The notes beneath the pieces are model-generated. The model saw only the letters and a program-made list of their open reading frames with translations, did no database searches and was not told the origin of the DNA. From an uncultured Catenibacillus sp. (GTDB lineage: Bacteria > Bacillota > Clostridia > Lachnospirales > Lachnospiraceae), in NCBI GenBank assembly GCA_934339005.1, contig CAKRHR010000040.1:1-26045 (forward strand): 26,045 nucleotides of DNA, written 5' to 3'. Each line of letters starts with the position of its first letter. Within the stretch, counting starts at the first letter, position 1. The translations under genes and the position numbers were made by a program. Below are positions 1 to 8,812 of the stretch, piece by piece.

Positions 1-1218
1 TTAAAGGACAATCAGGACGAGCGTTACAAGGAGATAGAAGATAAACTCAGCGAGATTGATGATCTGCTGGATAAATATTATCTAAATGAAGATGAGATTG
101 ATACGCAGACCATGGAGGACAGTATCATGAAGGGCTATGTCGATGGCCTTGGTGAAAAATACACTGCGTATTATACTGCCGAAGAATTTCAGGATTTGAA
201 GGAATCTACCTCCGGTGAATATAAAGGTATCGGTGTGATGGTATCACAAAACATTGATACAAAGACGATTACCGTGATTCGTGTATTTAAGGACAATCCG
301 GGAGATAAAGCAGGATTAAAGGCCGGCGATATCCTTTACAAAGTCAATGATGAAGATATTACTGGCAAAGATGTGGATTTGGTTGTCAGCAAGATTAAAG
401 GCGAGGAAGGCACAGAAGTCAAGCTGACAGTTTACCGACCGGACACGGATGAATACATTGATATGACGATGAAGCGTGAGAGTATCAAAGAACCGACAGT
501 TGAATATGAGATGAAGGAAGACAATATCGGTTATGTGGCGATTTCATCCTTTGAGGAAGTGACAGAAGACCAGTTTAATGCAGCCCTTGAGGATTTAATA
601 AGTCAGGGTATGGAAGGTCTTGTGGTGGATTTGAGAAATAATCCAGGTGGCGTTTTAGACACTGTGTGCAACATGCTTGACCGCATTCTGCCAAAGGATA
701 AACTGCTTGTTTATACCGTTGATAAGAATGATAACCGTCAGGAAATTGTTTCAAAGACAGATGATACACTGGATATGCCAATCGCAGTTGTTGTTAATGG
801 CAATTCCGCCAGTGCTTCAGAGGTCTTTACAGGAGCATTAAAGGATTATGGCAAAGCCGTGATTGTCGGTGAAACGACATTTGGCAAGGGTATTGTCCAG
901 ACGATTATCCCACTTTCAGATGGTTCTGCGTTAAAGATGACAACTTCCAGATATTATACACCAAGTGGTGTATGTATTCATGGTATCGGTATTGTGCCGG
1001 ATATCCAGATTGCGGCAGATGGTACAATGATTGCAGATGAAGCGACAGATGAAAGTTCGGATACATCCAAAGAAACTGAAAGTTTGGACAAAAACTCTAA
1101 AGACAGTTCTGGAGAGGCACTTGCAGCCGACAGTACAGAGAGCAAAGACAGCAATGCAGATAATATCGACTATCAGTTGAATGCAGCTATCAATGCAGTC
1201 AAAGACCAGTTAAAGTAA
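1..1218 (+). CDS. C-terminal processing peptidase, S41 family (5' end cut off by window)
   Basis: The frame is open from base 1, so the gene starts upstream; 405 codons are visible and the ATG at 112 is internal. S41/Ctp proteases cut exported proteins near their C-termini outside the membrane. A PDZ domain spans about visible residues 73-160 (GIGVMV, then KAGLKAGDIL). The protease core follows, with NSASASE holding the likely nucleophile Ser at base 811 and FGKG holding the general-base Lys at base 886. Their spacing of 25 residues matches characterised Ctp/Prc enzymes (known from the family). The last 60 or so residues are a Ser/Asp/Glu-rich tail of low complexity without a recognisable domain. 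The missing N-terminus should carry the membrane anchor or signal peptide. Family assignment is firm; the substrate cannot be told. Confidence 0.93.
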   Translation, partial: LKDNQDERYKEIEDKLSEIDDLLDKYYLNEDEIDTQTMEDSIMKGYVDGLGEKYTAYYTAEEFQDLKESTSGEYKGIGVMVSQNIDTKTITVIRVFKDNPGDKAGLKAGDILYKVNDEDITGKDVDLVVSKIKGEEGTEVKLTVYRPDTDEYIDMTMKRESIKEPTVEYEMKEDNIGYVAISSFEEVTEDQFNAALEDLISQGMEGLVVDLRNNPGGVLDTVCNMLDRILPKDKLLVYTVDKNDNRQEIVSKTDDTLDMPIAVVVNGNSASASEVFTGALKDYGKAVIVGETTFGKGIVQTIIPLSDGSALKMTTSRYYTPSGVCIHGIGIVPDIQIAADGTMIADEATDESSDTSKETESLDKNSKDSSGEALAADSTESKDSNADNIDYQLNAAINAVKDQLK

Positions 1219-1242
1219 AAATATAATTAAAATAAACATAAA

Positions 1243-1314
1243 AAGAGCAGGTAACTTAAATAGTCATATCTCATTCAGGTGTTGGATATGAAGCTGTTTA
1301 AGTTACCTGCTCTT
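1243..1314. terminator. bidirectional terminator between convergent genes
   Basis: A perfect 18-bp inverted repeat (1243-1260 with 1297-1314) encloses a 36-nt loop that contains a second 6-bp stem (CATATC 1265-1270, GATATG 1285-1290). There is an A-rich run on the left and a T-rich run on the right. It lies between the ends of the protease gene and the tetR gene, so it can stop transcription from both sides. Confidence 0.85.
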
Positions 1315-1344
1315 ATTTTGTCTGAAATCAAAGTCGGTATTTGA

Positions 1345-1950
1345 TTAGTCTGCATAATGATTCTTAATGATCTGGATGATAATCTGGTTGATATGTGGTT
1401 TGATATCTTCAAGAGGTACGGGCTGGCTGTACAGAATCGGATTGTAGATCATACCACTCACAAGTTCAATGATCGCATAAATCATGATTTCAGGTTCATT
1501 AAAAGTATGACCGGATTCATTAAGAAGTATGTGAAAAAGTTCAAGTGGACTTTCTTCATCAATCTCAGTCGAACTGCTGATAGAGTTTTTAAACACGCCC
1601 CAGCTTAAGTGTTTGGATATGATACTTAAGAGTTTGGGATTATGTTCAAGTACATCAATAATATACTCAGCGATAAAGATAATCTGTTTTTCAAAATCTG
1701 TGATCTTTGCTTCGCGCATCGCCTCATAGGCAGATGAAAAAATCAGACCTGCTTCGTGTGCGATAAGCTTGTTGCGAATATCAAATTTATCTGAAAAATA
1801 TAAATAAAAAGTTCCCTTGGCTACACCGGCCTGATTGACAATGTCAGAAATAGAAGTCTTATGAATGCCTTTGGTTGTAAATAAATCGAATGCTGTATTG
1901 AGTAAGGCTTCTTTTTTTTGTTTTTTATTTGCATCTAATTTACTTCCCAT
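1345..1950 (-). CDS. TetR/AcrR family repressor, divergent from MMPL efflux genes
   Basis: A 201-residue one-domain-plus-ligand-pocket regulator of typical TetR length. The N-terminal helix-turn-helix is clear at about residues 14-60 (SISDIVNQAGVAKGTFYLYF); the C-terminal part is a variable helical ligand domain with no recognisable ligand signature. The start is set by AAGGAGG (complement of 1958-1964) 7 nt before the ATG. The gene is divergent from the pump gene at 2146, and the spacer holds three matching palindromes, one on its own -35. This strongly suggests it represses both itself and the pump, and is released by a pump substrate such as a toxic amphiphile (inference). The predicted transcript start lies almost at the ribosome binding site, giving a very short leader. 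Confidence 0.93.
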   Translation of the reverse strand: MGSKLDANKKQKKEALLNTAFDLFTTKGIHKTSISDIVNQAGVAKGTFYLYFSDKFDIRNKLIAHEAGLIFSSAYEAMREAKITDFEKQIIFIAEYIIDVLEHNPKLLSIISKHLSWGVFKNSISSSTEIDEESPLELFHILLNESGHTFNEPEIMIYAIIELVSGMIYNPILYSQPVPLEDIKPHINQIIIQIIKNHYAD

Positions 1951-1970
1951 TTCTATGCCTCCTTAAAAGC

Positions 1971-2000
1971 ATTATACACAAAAAAATGACCAGTAGTCAA
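1971..2000 (-). promoter_or_regulatory. promoter of the tetR gene
   Basis: On the minus strand, TTGACT (complement of 1995-2000), an 18-bp spacer and a consensus TATAAT (complement of 1971-1976). The -35 overlaps operator copy 1, which fits autorepression. Confidence 0.8.
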
Positions 2001-2082
2001 TAAAAAATTGACAAATTTAAGAATTGACTATCGGTCAGTTTTATGATATAACATTATTCGTGAAGAAAATGACTGTTAGTCA
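1987..2082. promoter_or_regulatory. three TetR operator palindromes, TGACY-N3-RGTCA
   Basis: Three 13-bp copies are seen: 1987-1999 (TGACCAGTAGTCA), 2025-2037 (TGACTATCGGTCA) and 2070-2082 (TGACTGTTAGTCA, a perfect palindrome in its arms). Copy 1 covers the -35 of tetR, copy 2 covers the -35 of the pump promoter, and copy 3 sits just past the expected transcript start. Centres are 38 and 45 bp apart. Such short interrupted palindromes are typical TetR-family operators; that this TetR binds them is inference from position. Confidence 0.85.
2024..2052 (+). promoter_or_regulatory. promoter of the MMPL efflux operon
   Basis: TTGACT (2024-2029), a 17-bp spacer and TATAAC (2047-2052). It is flanked by operator copies 2 and 3, so bound repressor would block both polymerase binding and clearance. 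Confidence 0.8.
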
Positions 2083-2145
2083 GTTTAGAGAAAGAGCTGA
2101 AAACAGCGATAAGACAACAGGAAATTTTGAAAAAGGGAAAGAGGA

Positions 2146-4275
2146 GTGAAGATTAGTATGGTTAAGGTTGGAAAACAGATTGCCAAGCATAAGGCGATCG
2201 TCATTATTGTATGCGTACTTCTTTTAATTCCTGCAGCGTTGGGATATTTTAAGACACGTATCAATTATGATTTGCTGAGTTATTTGCCAGACAACCTGGA
2301 AACAGTAGAAGGTCAGGACGTATTGATGGATGAATTCGGTATGGGTGCCTTCTCGATGATTGTAGTTGAAGGTATGGACAACAAGGATGTCGTTAAGCTT
2401 GAGGAAAAGATTGAATCCCTTGAGCACGTCACAGATGTTTTGTGGGTGGACGATGTGACAGACATCACAGTGCCGATTGAGATGTTCCCGGATGATATCC
2501 GTGAGGCGTTCTTCCAGGGCAATGCGACAATGATGATGGCATTATTTGACAACACAACATCCGCCGATGAAACGATGGATACTATCACTGAGATTCGTAA
2601 GATGACAGAAGGTCAGTGCTTCGTCAGTGGTATGTCAAGTGTTGTAACAGATGTTAAGGATTTGTCACAGAAAGAAACGATGATGTATGTAGCGATTGCC
2701 GTAGTGCTTTGTATCATCGTTTTATCAATCACGATGGACTCATTTGTTGTACCGTTCTTATTTATGCTCAGTATCGGCGCAGCAATTGTGTATAACCTCG
2801 GTACAAACATTTTCCTTGGTGAAATTTCATATATTACGCAGGCATTGACCGCGGTGCTGCAGCTAGGTGTCACAATGGACTACTCGATTTTCCTGTACAA
2901 CAGTTACGAGGAAAATAAACTGAGATTCCCGGATGACAAAAACAGAGCGATGGCACATGCGATTGCCAATACATTCAAATCTGTTGTTGGTAGTTCAACA
3001 ACAACGGTTGCAGGTTTCTTAGCACTGTGCGGTATGACATTTACACTTGGTATGAATATCGGTATTGTTATGGCCAAGGGTGTTGTTATCGGCGTACTTT
3101 GCTGTGTTATCTTATTGCCTGCCATGGTACTTCAGTTTGATAAGCTGGTTGAAAAGACAAAACATAAACCATTACTTCCAGAGATGGGCAAGGTTTCAGA
3201 ATGGATTACAAAACATCATGTGATTTTCCTGATTGTATTTGCTGTACTTCTCGTACCTGCAATTTATGGTAACAATCACACACCGGTTTATTATAACGTT
3301 GATAAGACATTGCCGGATACACTGGATAGTAGTATTGCGAATAAGAAACTGGATGAAGATTTCAACATGAATGCAATTCATATTTTAATGATGGACAGTG
3401 ATATGGATGCCAGCACCAAAGAAAATATGCTGAAAGAAATTCAGGATGTTGATGGTGTTAAATGGGCACTTGGATTAAATTCACTTGTTGGTTCTTCAGT
3501 ACCTGATTCCATGATTCCGGATGATGTAAAGTCCATGCTTAAGAGTGATAAACATGAACTTGCATTTATCTGTTCCGATTACAAGACAGCGACAGAAGAA
3601 GTTAATAAGCAGATTGATGAAATCAATACAATTATTAAAAACTACAGTGACGATGCATCACTGATTGGTGAAGCACCACTGACAAAGGATTTGGAGGACA
3701 TCACAGACATCGACTTTAAGAATGTCAGCGCAATTTCAATCGTCCTTGTGTTTATCATTATTATTTTCGTATTTAAGTCAATTTCGGTACCAATTATCCT
3801 GGTTGCTGTCATTGAATTTGCGATTTTTGTCAACATGGGTATTCCTTATTATACCAATACGGAACTTCCGTTTGTGGCAAGCATTGTTATCGGTACGATT
3901 CAGTTAGGTGCCACCGTTGACTATGCGATTTTGATGACGAGCCGTTATCAGAAAGAGCGCAGCCGTGGTTATGATAAATTTGAAGCAATGAGGATTGCAC
4001 ATAAAGCATCTATGAAATCCATTATTATCAGTGGTATTTCATTTTTCGCAGCAACATTCGGTGTCAGCCTTTATTCTGATATTGATATGATCAGTTCAAT
4101 TTGTACGCTGTTATCCAGAGGTGCGATTATCAGTATGGCAGTTGTTATCTGTATCCTGCCTGCACTGTTACTGTTGCTGGATAAGGTGATTGTCAAGACA
4201 AGTTATCATTTCTTAAATAATGGTAAACGTTATGATAAAGATAAGAATAAAAAAATAACAGCTCAAAGTAAATAA
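2146..4275 (+). CDS. MMPL/RND family exporter
   Basis: A 709-residue integral membrane pump with the duplicated RND layout. A first membrane helix (about residues 16-35) is followed by a large outside loop and a helix cluster (about 179-330). A second half repeats this (helix about 357-376, loop, cluster from about 525). Each half carries the MMPL signature Asp in its fourth helix: GVTMDYS (Asp245) and GATVDYA (Asp592), the residues thought to couple proton flow in this family. The start is uncertain. GTG 2146 has AAGGG 8 nt upstream, while in-frame ATG 2158 has GAGGAG at 11 nt. The gene is controlled by the divergent TetR and lies 91 nt before the heptad-repeat protein, the likely partner. 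It probably exports lipids or amphiphilic toxins; the cargo is unknown. Confidence 0.93.
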   Translation: MKISMVKVGKQIAKHKAIVIIVCVLLLIPAALGYFKTRINYDLLSYLPDNLETVEGQDVLMDEFGMGAFSMIVVEGMDNKDVVKLEEKIESLEHVTDVLWVDDVTDITVPIEMFPDDIREAFFQGNATMMMALFDNTTSADETMDTITEIRKMTEGQCFVSGMSSVVTDVKDLSQKETMMYVAIAVVLCIIVLSITMDSFVVPFLFMLSIGAAIVYNLGTNIFLGEISYITQALTAVLQLGVTMDYSIFLYNSYEENKLRFPDDKNRAMAHAIANTFKSVVGSSTTTVAGFLALCGMTFTLGMNIGIVMAKGVVIGVLCCVILLPAMVLQFDKLVEKTKHKPLLPEMGKVSEWITKHHVIFLIVFAVLLVPAIYGNNHTPVYYNVDKTLPDTLDSSIANKKLDEDFNMNAIHILMMDSDMDASTKENMLKEIQDVDGVKWALGLNSLVGSSVPDSMIPDDVKSMLKSDKHELAFICSDYKTATEEVNKQIDEINTIIKNYSDDASLIGEAPLTKDLEDITDIDFKNVSAISIVLVFIIIIFVFKSISVPIILVAVIEFAIFVNMGIPYYTNTELPFVASIVIGTIQLGATVDYAILMTSRYQKERSRGYDKFEAMRIAHKASMKSIIISGISFFAATFGVSLYSDIDMISSICTLLSRGAIISMAVVICILPALLLLLDKVIVKTSYHFLNNGKRYDKDKNKKITAQSK

Positions 4276-4366
4276 AGTTTAATATCATCAGTTTAAAACA
4301 ATGAAATTTTAAAGGTTTTGGATAAATAAAACAGTCGTTATAGAAATTTAAAATGGAGGTAGCACA

Positions 4367-6757
4367 ATGAAAGGTAGTAAGATTAGAAAAACAGCTGCCA
4401 AAACAGCAGCATGGGTATTAAGTGGTGTCATTTGTGCAGGTAATATGGTACCTGCTTTCGCAGAAGAAAATACTTCTGATAATACAGATAAAGATAATGA
4501 AACAAAAGAAACAACAGAAAAAGAAGTTGAAAAAACATCTAAAAAAGATGAAACCGTTTACGCAAAGCTTGATGCAGAAGGTAATCAGAAATCAGTCATC
4601 GTCAGTGACTGGCTTCAGAATTCAAATTCAGAAGCAACCATTGATGACCAGTCTGATTTGAGTGATATCAAGAATGTTAAAGGTGATGAAACTTATGCTT
4701 CAGATGCCAACGGCAGCATGGTTTGGAGTTCTGCCGGCAATGATATTTATTATCAGGGTACAACAACAAAGAATCTTCCAATTTCAGTAAAGATTTCTTA
4801 TACATTGGATGGCAAAGCCATCAGCGCCAGCGAACTGGCAGGCAAGAGCGGTCATGTTGTGATTCATTATGATTTCACAAACAATTCCAAAGAAGATGTT
4901 GAAATAGATGGCAAGACATATACGGTCAGTACACCATTTGCAGTCATGACAGGTATGGTACTGCCGATTGACAAATTCTCAAATGTGACAGTATCTTCCG
5001 GCAAAGTTCTTTCAGATGGTTCTAAAAACATTGTGGCAGCAATGGCTTTTCCGGGATTAAATGATAGCTTGAAATTATCAGATACTGAACTTGCAAAAGA
5101 TATTGATGTACCAGAATCATTTGAAGTAGAAGCAGATGTTGAAAATTTCGCACTTGATATGACAGCAACAGTTATTTCAAATGATTTGTTTGGTGATATC
5201 GATCTTGATTCCGATGATTTGGATTTAAGCGATTTAACGGATGCCATGGATGAATTAACAGACGCATCAACACAGCTTGTTGATGGCTCAAAAGAATTAC
5301 TTGATGGTATTGAAACACTTCAGTCTTCAGGTACAGAATTTTTTGATGGTCTTGATACACTGGCTTCCAGCAGTCATGAGCTGGCAGATGGTATTGCAAC
5401 ATTGAACAACAATAAAGGCACGCTCGTTGATGGTGCGAACAAATTAAATTCAGGTGTAGCAGCATTGGCACAAGGCACAGAGTCATATGTTGCAGGTGCC
5501 GATACTGTTGCAGCAGGTGTTGCACAGCTTTCAGAAGCAACGAAGGATTTACCGGCAAAAGCTGCTGAACTGGAAGCAGGAATGAATCTTGTATTGACAG
5601 GAGCTGAAGAGCTTGGCGGCGATGAAACTATTCCTGCACAGTATGAAGCTGCTTTTAAGGATGCTTTAGATGGGGTGACAGATATTCATAATGCAGTTTT
5701 ACTGATTCAGAACAGTTTATCAAAAACAGAGAGCGAAGCGTCTGTCCAGAGTCTTGATTATTCCGGCCTAGTCAATACATTGACAACAATGCGTGATAAT
5801 GACCAGCAGGTATTAAATGTTTTGACAAATGTACAGGGTGATGTGGCTACAGTAGATCAATATAAGACACATGCACCTGAAGCACTTCAAAATAAAGTGA
5901 ACGGTTATGAGAATGATTTAACTACATCGATCAGTACACTTCAGAGTAATGTCACAATGGCAAACGATGCAATTACGGTATTAAACGCTATGAGTCAGAT
6001 TCCGGCTGTATTTAGTGAAGAAGGCAGTGAAAGTGGTTCAACAACACCTGTAGAAACACCTACAGTTGAACAGTTACTGGCAAAACTTGAAGCAGCAACA
6101 ACAACAACACCTTCAACGACTGAAGAAAAACCAAACCTGTATCAGGGTATTGCAGGTCTGGAAAGCAAAACAGTTGAAATGGCAGAAGGTAATCAGGAAT
6201 TATACGAAGGTATTCAGACACTTGCAAACGGTATTTATACAATGACTGGTACATCTGCCACAGAAATGGCTCCGGCACAGCCTGGTGCACTGGATCTCCT
6301 TGTGGATTCTATCAATCGTCTGAATGCAGGTTGTGTGAAACTGACATCAAATGATGCAGCATTAACAGCAGGTGCAAAACAGCTTGAAGCAAGCACACCG
6401 GCACTGGCAGCAGGTGCCGCAACTTTAAGTAATGGTATTGGTTTACTGGCAAGTGGCAGTAAACAGTTAGCATCAGGTGCAGATGTATTGAATAACGGAG
6501 GCAGAACGATGTCTTCCGGTATCGACCAGCTTGCAGATGGTGCAAAAGAACTCAGCGATGGCATGACACAGTTTGATGAAGATGGTATTCAGAAACTGAC
6601 ATCTACATTAGAAGATTTGACAGATGGCAGTGAGGATATCATCGGACGTCTGAAAGCCGTTGTTAAAGCAGGTCAGAATTATAAGACATTCACACAGCTT
6701 TCTGACAGCAGCGATGGTACTGTTAAATTCATTCTTGAAACAGATGCCATCAAATAA
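4367..6757 (+). CDS. secreted Leu/Gly heptad-repeat protein (YhgE/Pip ectodomain type), MMPL partner
   Basis: A 796-residue exported protein. A signal peptide of about 32 residues ends in AFA before EEN, followed by a Thr/Glu/Lys-rich linker to about residue 65. A probable beta-rich domain follows to about residue 290. Two long blocks of the xxxLxxG heptad (about 299-418 and 594-755) contain units such as LVDGSKELLDG and LADGAKELSDG. They are split by a coiled, Thr-rich middle section (about 555-590). These heptads are known from YhgE/Pip (phage infection) and EsaA-like proteins, where they form a long outside stalk between membrane helices. Here I see no C-terminal membrane helix or sorting motif. 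GGAGG lies 7 nt before the ATG. It follows the pump gene without a terminator, so pump and stalk probably form one envelope complex (inference). Confidence 0.88.
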   Translation: MKGSKIRKTAAKTAAWVLSGVICAGNMVPAFAEENTSDNTDKDNETKETTEKEVEKTSKKDETVYAKLDAEGNQKSVIVSDWLQNSNSEATIDDQSDLSDIKNVKGDETYASDANGSMVWSSAGNDIYYQGTTTKNLPISVKISYTLDGKAISASELAGKSGHVVIHYDFTNNSKEDVEIDGKTYTVSTPFAVMTGMVLPIDKFSNVTVSSGKVLSDGSKNIVAAMAFPGLNDSLKLSDTELAKDIDVPESFEVEADVENFALDMTATVISNDLFGDIDLDSDDLDLSDLTDAMDELTDASTQLVDGSKELLDGIETLQSSGTEFFDGLDTLASSSHELADGIATLNNNKGTLVDGANKLNSGVAALAQGTESYVAGADTVAAGVAQLSEATKDLPAKAAELEAGMNLVLTGAEELGGDETIPAQYEAAFKDALDGVTDIHNAVLLIQNSLSKTESEASVQSLDYSGLVNTLTTMRDNDQQVLNVLTNVQGDVATVDQYKTHAPEALQNKVNGYENDLTTSISTLQSNVTMANDAITVLNAMSQIPAVFSEEGSESGSTTPVETPTVEQLLAKLEAATTTTPSTTEEKPNLYQGIAGLESKTVEMAEGNQELYEGIQTLANGIYTMTGTSATEMAPAQPGALDLLVDSINRLNAGCVKLTSNDAALTAGAKQLEASTPALAAGAATLSNGIGLLASGSKQLASGADVLNNGGRTMSSGIDQLADGAKELSDGMTQFDEDGIQKLTSTLEDLTDGSEDIIGRLKAVVKAGQNYKTFTQLSDSSDGTVKFILETDAIK

Positions 6758-6799
6758 TTAAATAGCCAACATCCTTTTATCCCTTAAACAGATATACTA

Positions 6800-6852
6800 A
6801 AAACAGCATGAAGCACTCCCGGAAATTTCCGGTGGGTGCTTTGTGCTGTTTT
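6800..6852 (+). terminator. terminator of the efflux operon
   Basis: A long, nearly continuous hairpin. The outer arms AAAACAGCA (6800-6808) and TGCTGTTTT (6844-6852) enclose AAGCAC/GTGCTT and the self-complementary core CCGGAAATTTCCGG. The 3' arm ends in a T run. Confidence 0.88.
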
Positions 6853-6898
6853 GATATAATAATCGCAATATATTACCATAGTTTGAAAGAAAATGCTA

Positions 6899-6927
6899 TT
6901 GAGGTGAATCGCAGGGCAGCGTATAAT
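6899..6927 (+). promoter_or_regulatory. promoter of the GH43 glycosidase gene
   Basis: TTGAGG (6899-6904), 17-bp spacer, consensus TATAAT (6922-6927), giving a leader of about 100 nt before the gene. I found no convincing catabolite-control (cre) site in the leader. Confidence 0.65.
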
Positions 6928-7034
6928 TGTCATAGACGCAAGGGTATTTGCAGAATACAAAAAATTGTTGGTAAATATATAGTTTATCAGATATCTTTAA
7001 AGAAGATAATTATGAATTTTCAGGGAGGTTTTTT

Positions 7035-8654
7035 GTGATGAACAAGATTGTCAATCCAATTATTCCGGGATTTTATCCGGACCCATCTATCTGCCGTGTT
7101 GGCGATGATTTTTATTTAGTATGCTCAAGCTTTGAACTTTATCCGGGTATTCCTGTATTTCACAGTAAAGATTTAGCCCATTGGGAACAGCTTTGTTATG
7201 CCATGACAAAAGAAAATGGTTTCCACATGGAGGCAAATATGTTCTGTGGCGGTGTCATGGCACCAACGATTCGTTATCATAAAGGCACATTTTACATTGT
7301 CAATGCAAACTTTGCACATAAGGGCAACTTTATTGTGACAGCCAAAGATCCTGCTGGTCCTTGGAGTGAACCTAGATGGCTGGATGAAGTACCTGATATC
7401 GACTGCTCTATTTTCTTTGATAATGATGATAAAGTGTATCTTGTAGCACCGGGTATGGCTGAAAATGAGGATAACCACAGAGGTATTTTCGTATCTGAAT
7501 TTGACCTTGAAAGCGGAAGACTTATCGGTGAACGCAAACAGATCTGGAACAGTGCAGCACGTAATGCAGCATCACCGGAGGCACCACATATTTACCATAT
7601 CGGCGATTACTATTATCTGATGATTGCTGAGGGCGGTACAGAGCATTATCACGCAGTAACTATTGCGCGAAGCAAAGATATTTTTGGCTGGTATGAAGGC
7701 AACCCTGCAAACCCTGTCATGACACATCGTCATATGGGCTTTAATTATCCGATTGACAATGTGGGACATGCTGATTTTGTAGATACACCGGATGGCAACT
7801 GGTATGCAGTCATGCTTGGCTCAAGAATTATTGAAGGACAGCACAAAAACCTTGGTCGTGAAACTTATATTTGTCCAGTGCTTTGGGAACGTGACTGGCC
7901 AATCTTCTCACCGGGTACAGGTAAAATCGAATTTGAATATCCTGCCGATGAAAAATTACCTTGGACACCATATCCAAAGAAACCGGCAAGAGATAACTTT
8001 GACAGTGATACACTTGATCTGGACTGGTCTTTCTGGGGCACACCATATGAAGATTTCTGGAAGATTGAAAATGGCAAGCTGACATTAAAATGCTTAGACC
8101 GTCCGATCGTGCGCGAACTTCACGGATTTTTAGTTGGTAAATGGGAAATTAAAGAGGATGACTGCGTCAGCTTCATGGGTAAACGTCAGACTCAGCCGGA
8201 CTTTAAGGCAGGCTGCCAGATGCATTTTGTACCTGAAAATGACGAAGCAGCAGGTATGATTATCATGCAGGCAAGCAACCATCAGTACCGTGTGGAAAAA
8301 CATTTAAAAGATGGCAAACCTGTACTTGATCTGATTCTTGTGACAACAGACTTTAACGGTTTACCATTCTTACCAAATTACTCTGCCGAAACCACAGAAA
8401 CTGTACTTGTAAGTGTAGATTGCCCACAGGATGATATTGTGATCATGATTGAGGCTAAAGGTCAGGATACGACTGTATTTTATGGCGCAGATGAAACAAA
8501 CTTGAAAACTTTATATGCACATGCAGACTGTGGACTGATTAATCCTGAAAAAGTTGGTGGCATGGTCGGCACAATGATCGGTGTATACGCTACAGCCAAT
8601 GGAGCACAGAGTGACAATCAGGCTGAATTTGACTGGTTTGAATTAGAGCAGTAA
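7035..8654 (+). CDS. glycoside hydrolase family 43, beta-xylosidase / alpha-L-arabinofuranosidase type
   Basis: A 539-residue cytoplasmic enzyme without a signal peptide, so it should act on imported xylo- or arabino-oligosaccharides. The N-terminal five-bladed beta-propeller has the three GH43 acidic residues: Asp16 in YPDPS (base), Asp123 in DIDCSIFF (pKa modulator) and Glu182 in SPEAPH (acid). From about residue 317 a beta-sandwich domain follows, as in the GH43 xylosidases of this length. The start may be GTG 7035 (6 nt after GGGAGG, 7023-7028) or ATG 7038 directly next to it. It is a single-gene unit with its own promoter; no sugar transporter or regulator is next to it. Xylosidase and arabinofuranosidase activity cannot be told apart by eye. 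Confidence 0.93.
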   Translation: MMNKIVNPIIPGFYPDPSICRVGDDFYLVCSSFELYPGIPVFHSKDLAHWEQLCYAMTKENGFHMEANMFCGGVMAPTIRYHKGTFYIVNANFAHKGNFIVTAKDPAGPWSEPRWLDEVPDIDCSIFFDNDDKVYLVAPGMAENEDNHRGIFVSEFDLESGRLIGERKQIWNSAARNAASPEAPHIYHIGDYYYLMIAEGGTEHYHAVTIARSKDIFGWYEGNPANPVMTHRHMGFNYPIDNVGHADFVDTPDGNWYAVMLGSRIIEGQHKNLGRETYICPVLWERDWPIFSPGTGKIEFEYPADEKLPWTPYPKKPARDNFDSDTLDLDWSFWGTPYEDFWKIENGKLTLKCLDRPIVRELHGFLVGKWEIKEDDCVSFMGKRQTQPDFKAGCQMHFVPENDEAAGMIIMQASNHQYRVEKHLKDGKPVLDLILVTTDFNGLPFLPNYSAETTETVLVSVDCPQDDIVIMIEAKGQDTTVFYGADETNLKTLYAHADCGLINPEKVGGMVGTMIGVYATANGAQSDNQAEFDWFELEQ

Positions 8655-8670
8655 ATCTTTTTAGGGGCAT

Positions 8671-8699
8671 TGATTCTTAAAGGTAATAGTGCTAAAATA
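8671..8699 (+). promoter_or_regulatory. possible promoter of the yqeY-like gene
   Basis: TTGATT (8671-8676), 17-bp spacer, TAAAAT (8694-8699). No clear terminator separates it from the GH43 gene, so read-through is also possible. Confidence 0.45.
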
Positions 8700-8812
8700 A
8701 TTTCAGATGAAAGGATGCCATTGCTCAAAGGATAACCGTGTAAGTTGAAACAGGCAGTGCATAGAACATGATATCTTAAAGCGTGGCACCAAAATTAGGA
8801 GGTTATCATATT

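Noticed and set aside
112..1218. Protease gene starting at ATG 112
   Set aside because: The same frame is open to base 1 with protein-like sequence continuous with the rest, and a full Ctp protease needs an N-terminal anchor and helix before the PDZ domain.
5172..5558. Long open frames on the minus strand opposite the heptad-repeat gene (also 4867-5247, 6235-6564)
   Set aside because: They are mirror products of the repetitive + strand gene, with biased composition, no ribosome binding sites and no promoters.
6853..7034. Riboswitch or cre site in the GH43 leader
   Set aside because: No recognisable aptamer fold or good cre match (TG-rich arm with central CG) was found in the leader.
6808..7038. 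76-codon open frame on the + strand before the GH43 gene
   Set aside because: It begins inside the terminator hairpin, has no ribosome binding site, runs through the GH43 promoter and leader, and its product has no recognisable pattern.
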